From Lithobates sylvaticus (Eukaryota > Chordata > Amphibia > Anura > Ranidae): a DNA stretch of 64,000 nucleotides. The position numbers and the translations under genes were made by a program. Shown here piece after piece: positions 1 to 11,530 of this stretch. A model generated the notes under the pieces. It was not told where the DNA came from, did not search any database, and saw nothing but the letters and a program-made list of their open reading frames with translations. The stretch lies in assembly GCA_028564925.1 (NCBI GenBank), contig CM053033.1, forward strand, positions 85,776,468 through 85,840,467. Reading direction: 5' to 3'. Position 1 is the first letter of the stretch. Every line of letters begins with the position of its first letter.

Positions 1-480
1 TTAACCACTGAATTACTGGAAGGATTTGCCCCTTAATGACCAGGCCATTTTTTTGTAATACGGCACTGCGTCGCTTTAACTGACAATTGTGCAAAGCTGT
101 ACCCAAACAAAAGTTATGTCCTTTTTTCCCCCACAAATGGTGCTTTCTTTTGGTGGTATTTGATCACCTCTGCGGTTTTTATTTTTTGCGCTATTAACAA
201 AAAAAAAAGGAACCGTTTTGGAAAAAAAAGCAATATTTTTTTAAATTTTTCTATAATAAATATCCCTCCCAAAAAATAAAAATTTCTTCCTCAGTTTAGG
301 CCGATATATATTCTTCTACATATTTTTGGTAAAAATAAATCGCAATAAGCGTATATTGATTGGTTTGTGCAAAAGTTATTTCGTCTATAAAATGGGGGAT
401 ATATTTATGGCATTTTTGTTTATTTATTATTTTTTTTTTTACTAGTAATGGCAGCGATCTTTGACATTTTTTTTTTTACT
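1..480 (-). mobile_element. TTAA-flanked non-autonomous element, terminal part with family core
   Basis: The window opens on TTAACCACT, the terminal signature of a family seen repeatedly here. Inside is the same AT-rich core as in the copies at 17094, 23264 and 53159: the blocks gcactgcgtcgctttaactg, a ggtggtatttgatcacc block, tctgcggtttttatttttt, and the block that reads accaaaaatatgtaga in the opposite sense. A TTAA target and short CCACTTC-like ends suggest a piggyBac-type MITE. The right end is not seen; the sequence changes to another repeat near 480. Confidence 0.7.
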
Positions 481-868
481 CACCTCTAAATGGATATTGC
501 TAGGGGGTCCCTCGTAGTCTGCCTCCCTCAGTGCCTGGGCTCCTGACGTCACTTCCCCTTGGCGCAGGAAGGGCTCGGCTCTGCCCCCTCCCTCTTGTCA
601 ATCATCTGGGACACGTGACAGGTCCCAGATGATTGCGTGGCCAATCGAGGCGCCGCTCGCGCATGCGCAGTGGATGCCTGGCTATGAAACCACAGCCGGG
701 CGCCCACACTTACAATGTCGGCGCTGCCGAATGGAGGGGGACACGCGTGGGGCTTCGATTCCCCCGCATCGCTGGACCCTGGGACAGGTAAGTGTCCGAT
801 TTATTAAAAGTCAGCAGCTACAAATACTGCAGCTGCTTACTTTTAATAATGGGAACACCACTTTAAGA
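480..868. repeat. GC-rich interspersed repeat ending in gggaacaccactttaag
   Basis: A GC-rich block with an inverted pair (atcatctgggacacgtgac / ggtcccagatgat) leads into a terminal stretch with agcagctacaaatactgcagctgct and ends gggaacaccactttaag, which has the look of the ttaaagtgg-type ends of other short elements in this window. Left border uncertain. No coding content. Confidence 0.45.
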
Positions 869-869
869 C

Positions 870-3270
870 CTTTATCTGGGTGACCACCTACAAAAAAATC
901 TGCTCTCCTGCTTTTCATGCTCCTGGAGTATCTAGATGTAATTCTACTTCTCAGGCAAAGGTCTTTCTTCCAGAAATAAAGGTTCTGTAAGACCCGTTTC
1001 ACACCGAGGGCGTATTGCAGGCACTATAGCGTTAGAAATAGCGCCTGCAATCCGCCCTCAAACTGCTGCTTCATTGTCTGCAGCGGTGCGCTGGCAGGGC
1101 ATCACAAAAAGTCCTGCCAGCAGCTTCTTTGGAGCAAAGAAGGAGCGGTGAACCCACCGCTCCTCCACCGCTGCTCCCCATTGAAATCAATGGGGCAGCG
1201 CTGTAATACCGCCGGCAAAACGCTGCTATTGCTGGGTTTTGCCGGTGGTTTCAACCCTTGGCTGCCATCAGGGGGTAAAAGTGCCCCGCTAGCGGCCGAA
1301 ATGCGGCGCAAATCCGCCGGTAAAACGCCGCTAAAAATAGCAGCGTTTTACAGCCGACGCTATAGGCGGATCGGTGTGTGAAAGGGCTCTAAGAGTTCAA
1401 CTACTGAGATCTGAAAGATATTCCACAGTGAGATTGCCCTTTAAAGAGTTCTGGGCCCAATGGTTGCCTCTTTCAACCATTAGGCCCAGGCAGTACACTT
1501 CGACCAATTCAAGAACTCTCCAACTAAACATTCTAAAAGCATTGACAATGCAGGCTATTTCTTAGATCCACCCATGCTTCTATACCCCAAAAACAAGTAA
1601 TTCCTTGTCCTGGTGGATCATCACTTCAACTCTGACAGTGAGGAAATCCTTCTTCCCCCTACAATTAGATGGTTCAAGGAACATAGTTGAGGCAGAGGCT
1701 TTCCATCCAGTGCTGAACCCCCCCCCCCCTTTTTTGTAGTGATAACCAATTGTGGTGCAGTGACACAAGGAGGCATGAGGAGCCTGGCTGCCTTTAAGGA
1801 ACCAAATCAAATTCTTTCTTGGGCAAAAACTCACTATCCAGAGATTACTGCTATGTACATCCCAGGAGTGGACATTTGGCAAGCGGATCATTTCACCTGC
1901 CACCTCCTGGACCAAGAGAAATGGGTTCTTCATCCAGATGTCCTCAATCTTGTATGCCAAAGATGATGGACTCTGGATGTGGGCATCCTAGCTTTCAGAT
2001 ACCACAACAAGCTACATCTGTTTTGTATCCAGATCCAGGGATCCTCTAGCTCAGACCTTGGATGCTCAAGTTATCGCTTAATGTCTGTTGAGGCTACTTT
2101 ATGCCTTACCTTCACTGAACATTCCATCTCAATTATTCCAAAAACTCCCCATCAATATCTTGGAGCTCAGAGCCGTTAGGCCATCCCTCAATCACCCCCC
2201 CCCCCCCCCCCATGTTCTATAGGCATGCAGTCACAAAATTCCACCACTGTGGAAAATCTCAACCATCAAGGGGGCATGATGGGGCCTGGCTAGCTTGAAG
2301 GAACCAAACCACATTCACTCATGGTCATAAAATCACTGTCCATAGACTGCTGCAGTTCCAATTTAGGCTACTTTACCTCCCCTCTTCCCTTCATAAAACA
2401 TTCTATCTCACTTATTACAAAAAACAGAGCGAGAGAGGAAGACAGTGTTTCTTTTGGCACCAAACTCTCCTAGAAGAACCTGGTACGTAGACATACTGTA
2501 GACCATTTTGCTGTACCCTAAAATGGGAAGTCTTGGTCTCGTCCTTTTCCAAATGCCTGTTAACATCACATTCTCTCATAACAACCTTAATTCAAGGTTC
2601 TCCTCCTTTTAGACACCCCTTGCAGCACCCTGTGCTCCCCTGAAACCACCCTTTTAACCCATCAGGGATATACCCTTGTCCTTTCTAACCAGCAAAACAG
2701 CCCTTCTCATAGCCATCACATCTGTTAGATGTAGTTCAGAGCTAGTGGCTCTTTTCTGCAAAGAGCCCTTCCTCATAATTCCAAAGGACAAGGTTGTGTT
2801 ACACCTTAGAGCTTCCTTCCTTCCTTACAAAGGTGATTTCAGCATTCCCACTTAATGGGGACACTGTTCTGCCATCCTCGTGCCCTGCTCCTAAGCATTC
2901 AAAGGAAGCCTTTTTACCTTGGCTGGATGCTGTTTGAGCCATAATAGTGTTCTTATGAGCTACTGCTTCCGTTAGACAAAAAGGTTCCCTGTTAGTCCTA
3001 AGGGGCACTCCACTTCAAATTCACAGTTGTTAGGTTGATGGGGAAAGTGATCGCTAGAGCTTGTTCTCTAAAACAAACACCTCTTCCTTCTCTCTTTTTG
3101 AGAGAATACCAGATATTTTGGAGCATTTTGGACCTATAGTCGCCAAGCCTTTGTTGCCCAACTGTTTAAGGCCACCACCTGGTTTTCTGTTCATTCTTTT
3201 TCAAAGTTTTTCCAGGTGCATGTTCAGTTGTCTGCTGATGCAGCAGTTACATTGGCCCAGCTTGGACCAA
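870..3270 (+). mobile_element. DIRS-type retrotransposon fossil (old, broken)
   Basis: Pieces of a tyrosine-recombinase retrotransposon lie in order. Near 930-990 there is a reverse-transcriptase block (SQAKVFLPE-like). Near 1739-1966 there is an RNase H block (ILSWAKTHYPEITAMYIPGVDIWQAD in outline). At 2690-2810 and 3150-3270 there are tyrosine-recombinase blocks (ELVALFCKEPF-like and SADAAVTLAQ-like). It is clearly older than the DIRS copy at 12760: it has many breaks, long C runs and an internally repeated segment (about 1690-1860 resembling 2190-2350). A MITE sits inside it at about 990-1390, and a Tc1 element abuts its right side at 3271. Confidence 0.75.
990..1390. mobile_element. MITE inserted in the DIRS fossil
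   Basis: The ends are inverted: left aagacccgtttcacaccg, right cggtgtgtgaaagggctct. The interior has GC-rich self-complementary blocks such as gccggcaaaacgctgctatt and taaaacgccgctaaaaatag. DIRS reverse-transcriptase sequence stops before it and DIRS-like sequence resumes after it. The end type (TTAGAGCCCTTTCACAC-like) suggests a hAT-type MITE; a clean TSD was not made out. Confidence 0.65.
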
Positions 3271-4384
3271 TATACAGTTGTGCTCATAAGTTTACATACC
3301 CTTGCAGAATTTATGATTTCTTGGCCATTTTTCAGAGAATATGAATGATACCACAAAAACCTTTCTTTCACTCATGGTTCGTGTTTGGCTGAAGCCATTT
3401 ATTATCAATCAACTGTGTTTACTCCTTTTTAAATCATAATGACAACAGAAACTACCCAAATTAAACTGATCAAAAGTTTATATACTCCAGTTCTTAATAC
3501 CGTGTATTGCCCCCTTTAACATCAATGACCGCTTGAAGTCTTTTGTGGTATTTGTGGATAAGGGCTCTCTATCTTCTCAGATGGTAAAGCTGCCCATTCC
3601 TCTTAGCAAAAAGCCTCCAGTTCCTGTAAATTCTTGGGCTGTCTTGCATGAACTGCACGTTTTGAGATCTCCCCAGAGTGGCTCAATGATATTGAGGTCA
3701 GGAGACGGAGATGGCCACTCCAGAACCTTCACTTTATTCTGCTGTAGCCAATGACAGGTCGACTTGGCCTTGTGTTTTAGATCATTGTCATGTTGGAATG
3801 TCCAAGTACGTCCCATGCGCAGCTTCCTGGCTGATGAATGCAAATGTTCCTCCAGTATTTTTTGACAACATACTGCATTCATCTTGCCATCAATTTTAGC
3901 CAAATTTCCTGTGCCTTTGTAGCTCACACTTCCCCAAAACATCAGCGATCCACCTCTGTGTTTCACAGTAGGAATAGTGTATATATCATCATAGGCCTTG
4001 TTGACTCCAAATGTATGTGTGTTTATGGTTGTGGCCAAAAAGCAAAATTTTGGCCCCATCACTCCAAATGACTTTGTGCAAGAAGGTTTGAGGCTTGTCT
4101 CTGTGCTGTTTGGTGTATTGTAAGCGGATACTTTGTGGCATTTGCATAGTAATGGCTTTTCTTCTGGCGACTCCGCCATGCAGCCCATCTTTCTTCAAGT
4201 GCCTCCTTGGTGTGCATCTTGAAATAACCACACCACGTTTTTAGAGAGTCCTGTATTTCATCTGAAGTTATTTGTGGGTTTTTCTTTGCATCCCGAACAA
4301 AACATTTTCTGGCAGTTGTGGCTGAAATTTTAGTTGGTCTACCTGACCATGGTTTTGCTTCAACAGAACTCCTCATCTTTTACT
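3271..4384 (-). mobile_element. Tc1/mariner element, 5'-truncated
   Basis: The left terminal repeat begins tatacagttgtgctcataag, the end of a Tc1 family known from frogs and fish. It is followed by 300 bp of subterminal sequence and then transposase on the minus strand. The other terminal repeat is missing: the homology stops near 4380, where L1 sequence begins, so the L1 most likely inserted here and the distal part was lost. Confidence 0.85.
3577..4376 (-). pseudogene. Tc1 transposase pseudogene
   Basis: The minus-strand frames carry most of a Tc1 transposase in the right order: the end of the HTH region (SGRPTKISATTARK), a linker (KKNPQITSDEIQDSLK), then the DDE domain with WSDGAK (first Asp), QHDNDLKHKA (second Asp) and SPDLNIIEPLW (the Glu of DD34E). 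At least two frame changes near 4060-4230 split it over three frames, and the N-terminal paired-type helix region is absent. The first catalytic motif is SDGAK instead of the usual SDETK. Non-functional. Confidence 0.85.
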
Positions 4385-4821
4385 TCTTAGTTCAATCTTA
4401 TTTTATTGAAGGGAACAAAAAGGGAAATGCATTCCACATAGACAACATCAATAACAGTAGTAGGTGATGACAATAAATCAAATGTATATGAAGGATACAC
4501 AATGTAGTACTGTACCAAGTTTGTGTGTCAATAACAAAGAAAAAACATTATTTAAAACAACATGTTGAGACATAACATGGATAACTAAAGGGCCCCCTCA
4601 CTGCAAGGGAGGGGATTACGTGCAAACTTCATGTATTACTACAATCAAACGTATTCTAAAAACCTGTTATGCTGTAGAGGATTTGCCTGTGAGGGTTATA
4701 TTTTGCATCTGGATTCTAAGGAGTACATTTATACAAAGAGGAGAAGGCTTTGAGGGAAAGTAGGGAAAGCAGAAAGATTGGGAACAGGAGTCGCTCCAAC
4801 ATGGTCATGAGGTGGTACTGC

Positions 4822-6173
4822 CTAGGTTGCCCTCTGCCCAGGAGATGAAGCCGATGAGTAGTGGAACATGGACCATGAAGTCCAAGTAAGAGAGAACTGA
4901 TCGTCTTTATTAGATTCCTCAGCCAACAGACGTTCAAGGTCTCTAATGCGGTCCACTTCAATAGCCCACTCCCCCAGGGAAGGTACAGTCCTCGACTTCC
5001 AATAACGTGGAATCACCATTCTGGCCGCGGCCAAAAAGTGACGCAATACATCTTTTTTTAATGGACTTGAATGTGTCCGGGAGCATGGATAAGAGAACCA
5101 TCTCGGGTGTAGGAGAGAGAGAGGTCGCCATCAGTTTGCAGTATAGTAGGAAGATCTGTTGCCAGAATTTCTGTATGGGGGGCAGTCCCACCAAACTTGG
5201 AGCATGGTACCCCTGGAGCTTAGACATCGCCAACAGGTATCTGGCATTGTCGAGTTGAAGTGATGTATAGTCGAAGGGCATCTATACCACCTTGTCACCA
5301 GTTTGAACCCCTTTACTTGAGTTTTAATGGCTAGAGAGAGTTTGTGCATTAGAATAAAGCATTTTTGCCAGTAAATGGGAAAGACGGAGTGTTGTAAATC
5401 TTTTCCCTAAGTTCTCATATAGGGTGGGAGATCAGGGTGAGAAGCATTCAGCAAGAAGGAATAAAGCTGCGATACCATGTGCGTTGGAGGATCAGTTTGG
5501 AGGAGCATATCCTCAAATCCTGTCGGTTCAGCTAGAATATCTGATATTGATGGGAAGGTTCGGATATAGGAAGTTAATTGTTTTTTATGGAGCCACTGCA
5601 TAGGGTATTGAGAAAGCGATTCGGGAGGGGTATCTTGCTTTAGAGTGGGATCTGCTCAGAGAACCTGGGAAAGCCTCCTATGGTCTTCTTTTCGCCAAGG
5701 TTCAAAGCTTGTCACGTGCATAGCTGGTGGGAAGGCCGAAGTCCCAAATAGGGGGTCATAGGCCCCGAAGGATTTGATATGTTCCCGCTAGAGATTAAGT
5801 GATCCCAAATTAGGATCGTTTGACGAGTGAGGTCACAGAGGGGGTATGAAGCCCTACGAATTGCGGGTGTGGTCCATGGGAGAGCTGAGAGTTCAATGGA
5901 GTTCATATGGCTTTCCAAGTGAACCCAGAGCTTGGTCGTATGGTTATGGAACCAGTCCAGTATGTACTGCCTTATGGTACAATGAAGCGTCTGGGGCTCC
6001 AGCTCCCCCTCTCGCTTTCGGAAGAGATAACGTTCTGTATCGAATTCTAGGATGGGCCGAATGCCAAATGAATTTAGAGAACAGCTGACGTAATTTCCGG
6101 AAATAGGAGTTAGGTATGTATATAGGGATTGTCTGAAATAGGTACAAAAAAGCCAGGATAGCCATTTGAACAT
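4822..6173 (-). pseudogene. LINE ORF2 C-terminal region
   Basis: Several short frames continue ORF2: GGAGAPDASLYHKAV (a conserved post-RT block), the thumb-like region with LPPYMRT, then a Cys-rich block CWRCLSSRGTMLQVWWDCPP that fits the C-terminal zinc-knuckle of L1/Tx1 elements. It is split over at least four frames. Confidence 0.7.
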
Positions 6174-6370
6174 GTAAGTAGACAGATCGGCTTGAGTTCT
6201 AAGAAGTAAGGTGGTAAAATTCTTGGAAAAGAGTTGGGATGCATCCTCCGTTATTTGAATACCAAGGTATCAGATGGAGGTGGACCCTGTTTTAAAGGAA
6301 AAGGCAGTCGAGAGTCTGTGTAGGTCCGACTTTGGCAGAGAAGTATTGAGGATTTCCGATTTACTGTAGT

Positions 6371-6960
6371 TTACTTTAAAGTTACTTTAAAGTGTCCTTC
6401 TCTGGTTTTGGGATGAGATATATGAGCCTCAAGTGTTTGTGGAGGGAACACTGAGCCCTCTGACACAGAGTTGACTACTTTAGTGAGGAAAGGAATAAGA
6501 AGGGGAGCAAATAATTTATAAAACTTCGGGGTAAAGCCGTCCGGCCCTGGGCTCTTGCCAGTTGGTGTACTCACAATGGCTCTTGCAACTTCATCTGCTG
6601 TAATAGGTGTTTCAAGTTCGGTAACCGTTTCCTCATCCAAATTAGGGAGCGCAGCTTCCCAATGATATAAGAGGACTTGTTCTCTGTAGTACAGGGGGAA
6701 CCTGACGACTGGGCCACAGGTATGTTGTACAGGGATTGGTAAAAATCCCTGAACGTCTGCACAATCTTAGAAGGTGAGGAGATTGATTCTCCATGCGGTC
6801 CTTGGATATGGGAGATGAAAGTAGAGGATACTTTTGGGTGCAGGGAGCAGGCCAGTGACCTGCCACACTTGTCTTGGAATTTTATATTGGTGGAAAGCGA
6901 GCTTGTCGGTGGTATCTTGTGAGTGGTCCCCAAAAAAGTTAGAGATTGTTTCCGAGACAC
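6371..6960 (-). pseudogene. LINE ORF2 reverse transcriptase, N-terminal blocks only
   Basis: The frame reads PITADEVARAIVSTPTGKSPGPDGFTP, the typical first block of a LINE reverse transcriptase, preceded by the linker with LACSLHPKVSSTFISHIQGP. After ISHPK the sequence jumps to KVNYSKSEI, which lies after the catalytic palm. The segment with the FADD-type active site is therefore missing, presumably through an internal deletion of roughly 170 codons with its join near 6380. Confidence 0.75.
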
Positions 6961-7003
6961 GTGTAATGCAGTACTAGTTAGCTAGCAACGAGTCGTTCAA
7001 GCG

Positions 7004-7661
7004 TCATGTCCACTCCTTCACATGCGTGGAGGGGAGCGAGAATGTCAAGTATATAGGGGAGTGATCTGACCCGATCATAGAGTCTATTTCATATTCAGGA
7101 GACCAGTCCAGACAGCTGTGCTCACTCAATAAATAGTGAATGCGACTATAAATCTGATATACCTGAGAAAAGTGCGTGTAGTTACGAGCCTTAGGGTACA
7201 GTACCCTCCAAATGTCTACAAGGTGCAAGTCATATAGTGCGCCTTTCAGGACCCTCAATTTGGGGAATGATACGTGACCTTGAGGTGGAGGAGTCCAATG
7301 GTGGCTCCAGGGGGTATTAAAATCCCCACCCAGGATGAGCTTACCCTCCATAAACTCGGATAGAATCTTCAGATACTGCAAAGCTGATGGAACTTGGTTG
7401 ACATTCGTTAAGTAAATGTTAGCTATCGTAAATTTAACTCCCCACAGCGAACATTTCACAAAGACGTGCCTTCCCGAGGGTCGGAAAGCTGATCAAGCAG
7501 TTCGGGAGAGCTTTGTGAAAAGCCACAGATACTCCCTTAGTTTTCTGGGATGGATTAGTACTATGGAACCATCTGTTGAAACATCTGTTGGAGCAAGGGG
7601 TGGAGGCAGATTGAAAGTGTGTCTCCTGTAAGAGGAGTACATTAACTTGGCATTTATGCAT
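7004..7661 (-). pseudogene. LINE ORF2 endonuclease domain
   Basis: Two overlapping frames give LLLQETHF (the QETH motif of LINE apurinic endonucleases), then FTIANIYLTN, LILGGDFNTPWSHHW (GGDFN motif) and IDSMIGSDHSPIYLTF (SDHSP motif), in that order. The order and spacing fit an L1-type endonuclease. At least one frame change lies near 7440-7460. Confidence 0.85.
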
Positions 7662-8899
7662 TTGATATAGGATTTGTCCACGTTTTAGAGGCTACATTGA
7701 GTCCATTTACATTGTATGAACACAGTTTTAGTCAAGGGTGAGATAATACCGTATAGGCCACGGGGTAGCGAGGAGACGAAAAGAAAATTTGAAAGTCCCA
7801 GAAAAAGAGGGGGAAGGCGTATGAGGAAGAAACGGAAAAGGGGAAGTGAGCAAGGGCAAGGAGTTACAAAAAGGGAAGAGGAATGGAAGAAGGCTGGACA
7901 GAGGACACCTGGGAAAGGTGTCTCAAAACAAAATCTAAGGTGTCTGCAGTAGCGAGACACTCCATGAAATATCATGTGCTAGGCACAAATCGTGCCTATT
8001 TGGGGAGGGAAGTCGGAAACCGGAGGTCTGAGTTGTAAACCCGACAACATAGCAGGCATATATAACGCACACGTATCACACCCGTCTATCGTAGTATATT
8101 GATTACCTAAAATTTTAGGTTACAAAAGACCATAGCATATATCCTATTCGGTGTTTGAAAAAACGCTTGAATACTCATGTTCAGTCCGCTATCATCACGA
8201 GCAATAGTATGCATTACAAGCATTTCAAAAATATGAGGTAACATTGAGGAATTAAACTAGTTCTATGGTACAGGGTCAGTTAGGCCAGGACTGAGAGGAG
8301 ACCAAGAAGCCCAGAACAGGCAATTAGGCAGCTTCTGGGGGACTCCAAGTCAGTCAGCAGGTCCACGGGCCCGAAGAACCAGAAAGGCACATTGGCTACA
8401 GGAACTTCCCCGGGAACTTAGTGGTGGGCTCCATTCAGGCCGGGCTGCGTCCCGATTAAGAGAATCATAAGGTTCTGGGGAATTAGGTAACAGAGGAAAG
8501 TTTCTTAACCACTTCAATACCTGGCCATAGTAAAATGACGTCCTCTAGTTTGTGCAGTGATATCTGAATGATGCCTATAGCTACAGGCACCATTCAGATA
8601 TCAATCTTTCCGGCCGGCGATTCTGTGCACGATAAGAATGATCAGTTCCACCGCTTGATCGTTCTTATAGGCAACAGGGGGGGACGTCCCCCCCCTCCCA
8701 CCGCCATCCGGTGCTTCTCGGGCTCTCCCGTGCCATTGGGGGCCTGGAGAAAGAATCACCCGCTGCCAGAGGACGAGCATAGGTATTTCCGATAACCAGA
8801 TGGTCACCAGTCATCTCTATGACTGTCGGAGGCCCGGGCGCAACGTTATGACGTCACGCCCGGGTACCCGGAAGTAAACAAAGCTGTGATCGAGGCTGT

Positions 8900-9430
8900 C
8901 GGCATGAGATCATTGAATTGCACTCTGTCCAGTTCAATAGGGGATGTAACTTCCCTGCCCAGGACCTGGTTGAGGATAGAGATGACAATGGGTTTTAGAT
9001 CAGTGCCTGAGGTTGTTTCTGGGACTCCTTGTATCCTAATGTTGTTCCTGCGGCTCCTGTTTTCACTGTCCTCTATGCGGAGTTGGTGTTGCCGCAAATG
9101 GGATAGATGTGTCGTGGTTGCAGATTCGAGGGCCACAATACGAGCCGTATGGTCATCTTGGATAGTAGCCAGAGCGGATACAGCGGTCGCCATTGTTGAA
9201 ACCCGGTGTTGGAGGGCTTGCAGTTCAACATGGAGGGAGACTTCCATCTTGGACACCCAGGATTCAAAGTCAGCCCTAAAGGCAGAAAGAAGGGCTGTGG
9301 TTGCAGAGCCGACTGATCCGCCCGAGACCGGAGAAAGTAGCTCCACTGGGCCATCTTCGTTGGAAATTACAGGGGGCATAGCTGCTATGATCGCTCTTAT
9401 GGTATAAGGTGTAGGGAATTGCCGGCTCAA
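8900..9430 (-). pseudogene. LINE ORF1 fragment (L1-type RNA-binding protein)
   Basis: The minus-strand frame begins with a low-complexity head and a long heptad-like helical region (LQALQHRVSTMATAVSALAT and on). It then reads RIEDSENRSRRNNIRIQGVPE, the signature at the start of the L1 ORF1 RRM-like domain, and ILNQVLGREVTSPIELDRVQ. It stops being L1-like near 8900, where TTAA-type element sequence begins, so the C-terminal half is missing or displaced. Confidence 0.8.
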
Positions 9431-9439
9431 AAAGACAAT

Positions 9440-9631
9440 GGGGGTTATTTACTAAAGGAAAATCCACTTTGCACTGCAAGTGCACTTGAAAGGAAAGTAG
9501 CTTGCACATGATTGGATGATAAAATCAGCAGAGCTTCCACTCATTTCAGATCTACCCCTTGGATTTAAAGCGACTGCACTTTCAAGTGCACTTGCAGTGC
9601 AAAGTAGATTTGCCTTTCGTAAATAACCCCC
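9440..9631. mobile_element. Palindromic MITE, about 190 bp
   Basis: The terminal inverted repeats are about 50 bp: gggggttatttactaaagg at the left and the inverse of gggggttatttacgaaagg at the right, both followed by tttgcactgcaagtgcactt. No coding content. The family is probably Harbinger- or Tc-like; the TSD is not clear. Confidence 0.8.
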
Positions 9632-9728
9632 AATATCTGAATGATGTCTGTAGCTGCAGGCATCATTCAGATATACCCCCACCAAGTCAAGAAAGCCATA
9701 TGACGGCTGGCGGTGGGTAAGTGGTTAA

Positions 9729-10330
9729 ACAAAATTTATAGTGGTTTTGTGCATATTTTCTTCTTAATATGACCGTAATTAAAAAATATGATTTTAAAAA
9801 GCTCCCTCCAAGCCTTCAATCAAACAGTTTATGAAAGGAGATCTCTACTGTTGTGATATTTCTTTTGATAATCCATAGTGTTGAGGGAATCATTGTTTTA
9901 TGTCAAATTTCTATTTTTAATACAATGATTGCATACATATGTTCTAAAACTGGTAAAATATTTGTTTTAAAAAAGATAAAAACTTTAAAACAAAACATCA
10001 AAACTGACTGAATTTCAGTTTACCTTTAGCATCATTTGGCAGGATAGAGTCCTTTGTAAAGTATTTATCTTCTATTTTGTGTTTATTGTAAGGATTATGT
10101 GACTGCTTTAAACCTTCTCCAAAACCAAAAAATCCCACAAAACTGACTGCAATGGATTCTGCAGCTGATTGTCCATTCCGTAGAGACCTCAGTCTCCTAG
10201 CCTTTTTGGTTAGCTTTCCCAAAACCCAAGGCTTATTAAAGACTGGCGCAACGAAACTGATGACTTGACTGAGCCAAGCACAACAGACCTCATCTGTAAT
10301 TGTTTCCACTGAACATTAATTATAGTTAGA
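9729..10330. other. Intronic AT-rich sequence with one unassigned minus-strand frame
   Basis: No transposon end was recognised. A 103-codon minus-strand frame (9998-10309) reads TDEVCCAWLSQVISFVAPVF...KLTKKARRLRSLRNG with a hydrophobic segment. I do not recognise it, it has no neighbouring exon signals that I trust, and in AT-rich DNA it may be chance. Confidence 0.4.
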
Positions 10331-10349
10331 GTAGGGGTATTTTATTAAA

Positions 10350-11341
10350 AGCTGCGCCCTCCTGTGTGTGTGTGGACAGAAAATTTATTTTTATTCCTTC
10401 CAAGATGGAGAGGGGCCCTATGAACCCGACATGTGAACACAGTGAGAAAAAAAAACAATTATTGTGTCATTTGTCAGAAAGTAGGCCAGTTTTTCTTATT
10501 TTTTTTCTTCTTTGTTGGAAGCTCTCCTGCATGTCAGAGGTTTTTTTTTTTTTTTTATATTGTGAAAGATAATATTACGCTGAGTAAATTGATACCCAAA
10601 ATGTCATGCTTTAAAATTGCGCCCGCTCATAGAATGGCGACAAACTTTTACCCATAAAAATCTCCATAGGCAATGTTTAATAAAAATGTGTACAGGTTAA
10701 ATGTATAGAGTTTCAGAGGAGTTCTAGTGCTAGAATTATTGCTCTTGTTCTAACGATTGTGGTGATACTTCACATGTGTGGTTTGAACACCGTTTTCATA
10801 TGTGGGCGCAACTTGTGTATGCTTCTGCATGCGAGCTTTACATTTTATTTAATTTTTTTATTATTTTATTTTATTTCTTATTTTTGCACTGTCCTTCTTA
10901 GAAAAAAAAAATGTTGGGTCACTTTTATTCCTATTACAAGGGATGACCTCAGATATAACATTTACAATAAAATGCAATAAAAAAATAAATACAATTTCCC
11001 CTTTAAGACCATTTAGTGGAAGTGACACTTGACGTCGCTTCCGCCATTCAATGTTATGCCGAGCGGTGGCCATCTTCCCCTCAATCGGCTCCATGCCTGT
11101 CAGGGGGAAGGAAGCGATCGCTAGCGACGGCTCCGGTAAGCGACGGAGATGACCACAACGTGGCAGGAGGGGTGCCCTCTCCCGCCCCCCGAATCAGCCA
11201 CGGAGACCACTTTTATTCAAAAGCCAGGCGATTGCCGTTTTTGAAAATACTGAGGTTATGGCAGCTATCTGCTGCCATAACAATGGTATTTAGCGTCAAA
11301 TTACTGACGTACCATGATGGCGATTTGTGCTAAGTGGTTAA
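10350..11341 (-). mobile_element. TTAA-type element, one clear end
   Basis: The right end reads gctaagtggTTAA at 11341, an inverted TTAACCACTTAGC end. Inside lie a GC-rich subterminal part (11030-11200) and an AT-rich part with short hairpins, arranged as in other TTAA elements of this window but without their shared core. The left boundary is not visible. Confidence 0.5.
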
Positions 11342-11530
11342 AGGGAAACTAAAAGGATTAGGTGCCAAATACATTTTTTTAAGTATATACATTTTAAAAA
11401 TGTGTTTTATCCACATTCATATGGACAAATAAGTACACCCCATGGAAATTGTTGACTTTTTCAGCATATTTGAACAGACAAAAGTAGATCTTTATTCAAA
11501 CTGTACCTACAGATAAGGGTGACAATTAAG

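Larger units (their letters stand above)
4385..9430 (-). mobile_element. L1/Tx1-clade LINE, minus strand, broken and rearranged
   Basis: Reading the minus strand from high to low coordinates: an ORF1 fragment (9430-8900), an apurinic-type endonuclease (7660-7004), the start of the reverse transcriptase (6960-6371), post-catalytic sequence (about 6370-5700) and a C-terminal zinc-knuckle region (5350-4820). The 3' end lies at about 4385 beside a degenerate T-rich tract (the A tail seen from this strand). ORF1 is separated from ORF2 by a piece of TTAA-type element (from 8505). It is damaged by frameshifts and a loss in the reverse transcriptase core, described separately. Confidence 0.8.
8505..9728. 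mobile_element. TTAA-flanked element bracketing LINE ORF1 and a MITE
   Basis: The left end is TTAACCACTTCAATACCTGG at 8505 and the right end is gtaagtggTTAA finishing at 9728. Near each end is the same hairpin (atatctgaatgatg...catcattcagatat) at 8561-8602 and 9634-9675. Between these ends lie 400 bp of GC-rich element sequence, the LINE ORF1 fragment and a palindromic MITE. The two ends clearly match each other; the order of insertions that put ORF1 inside is unclear. Confidence 0.65.
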
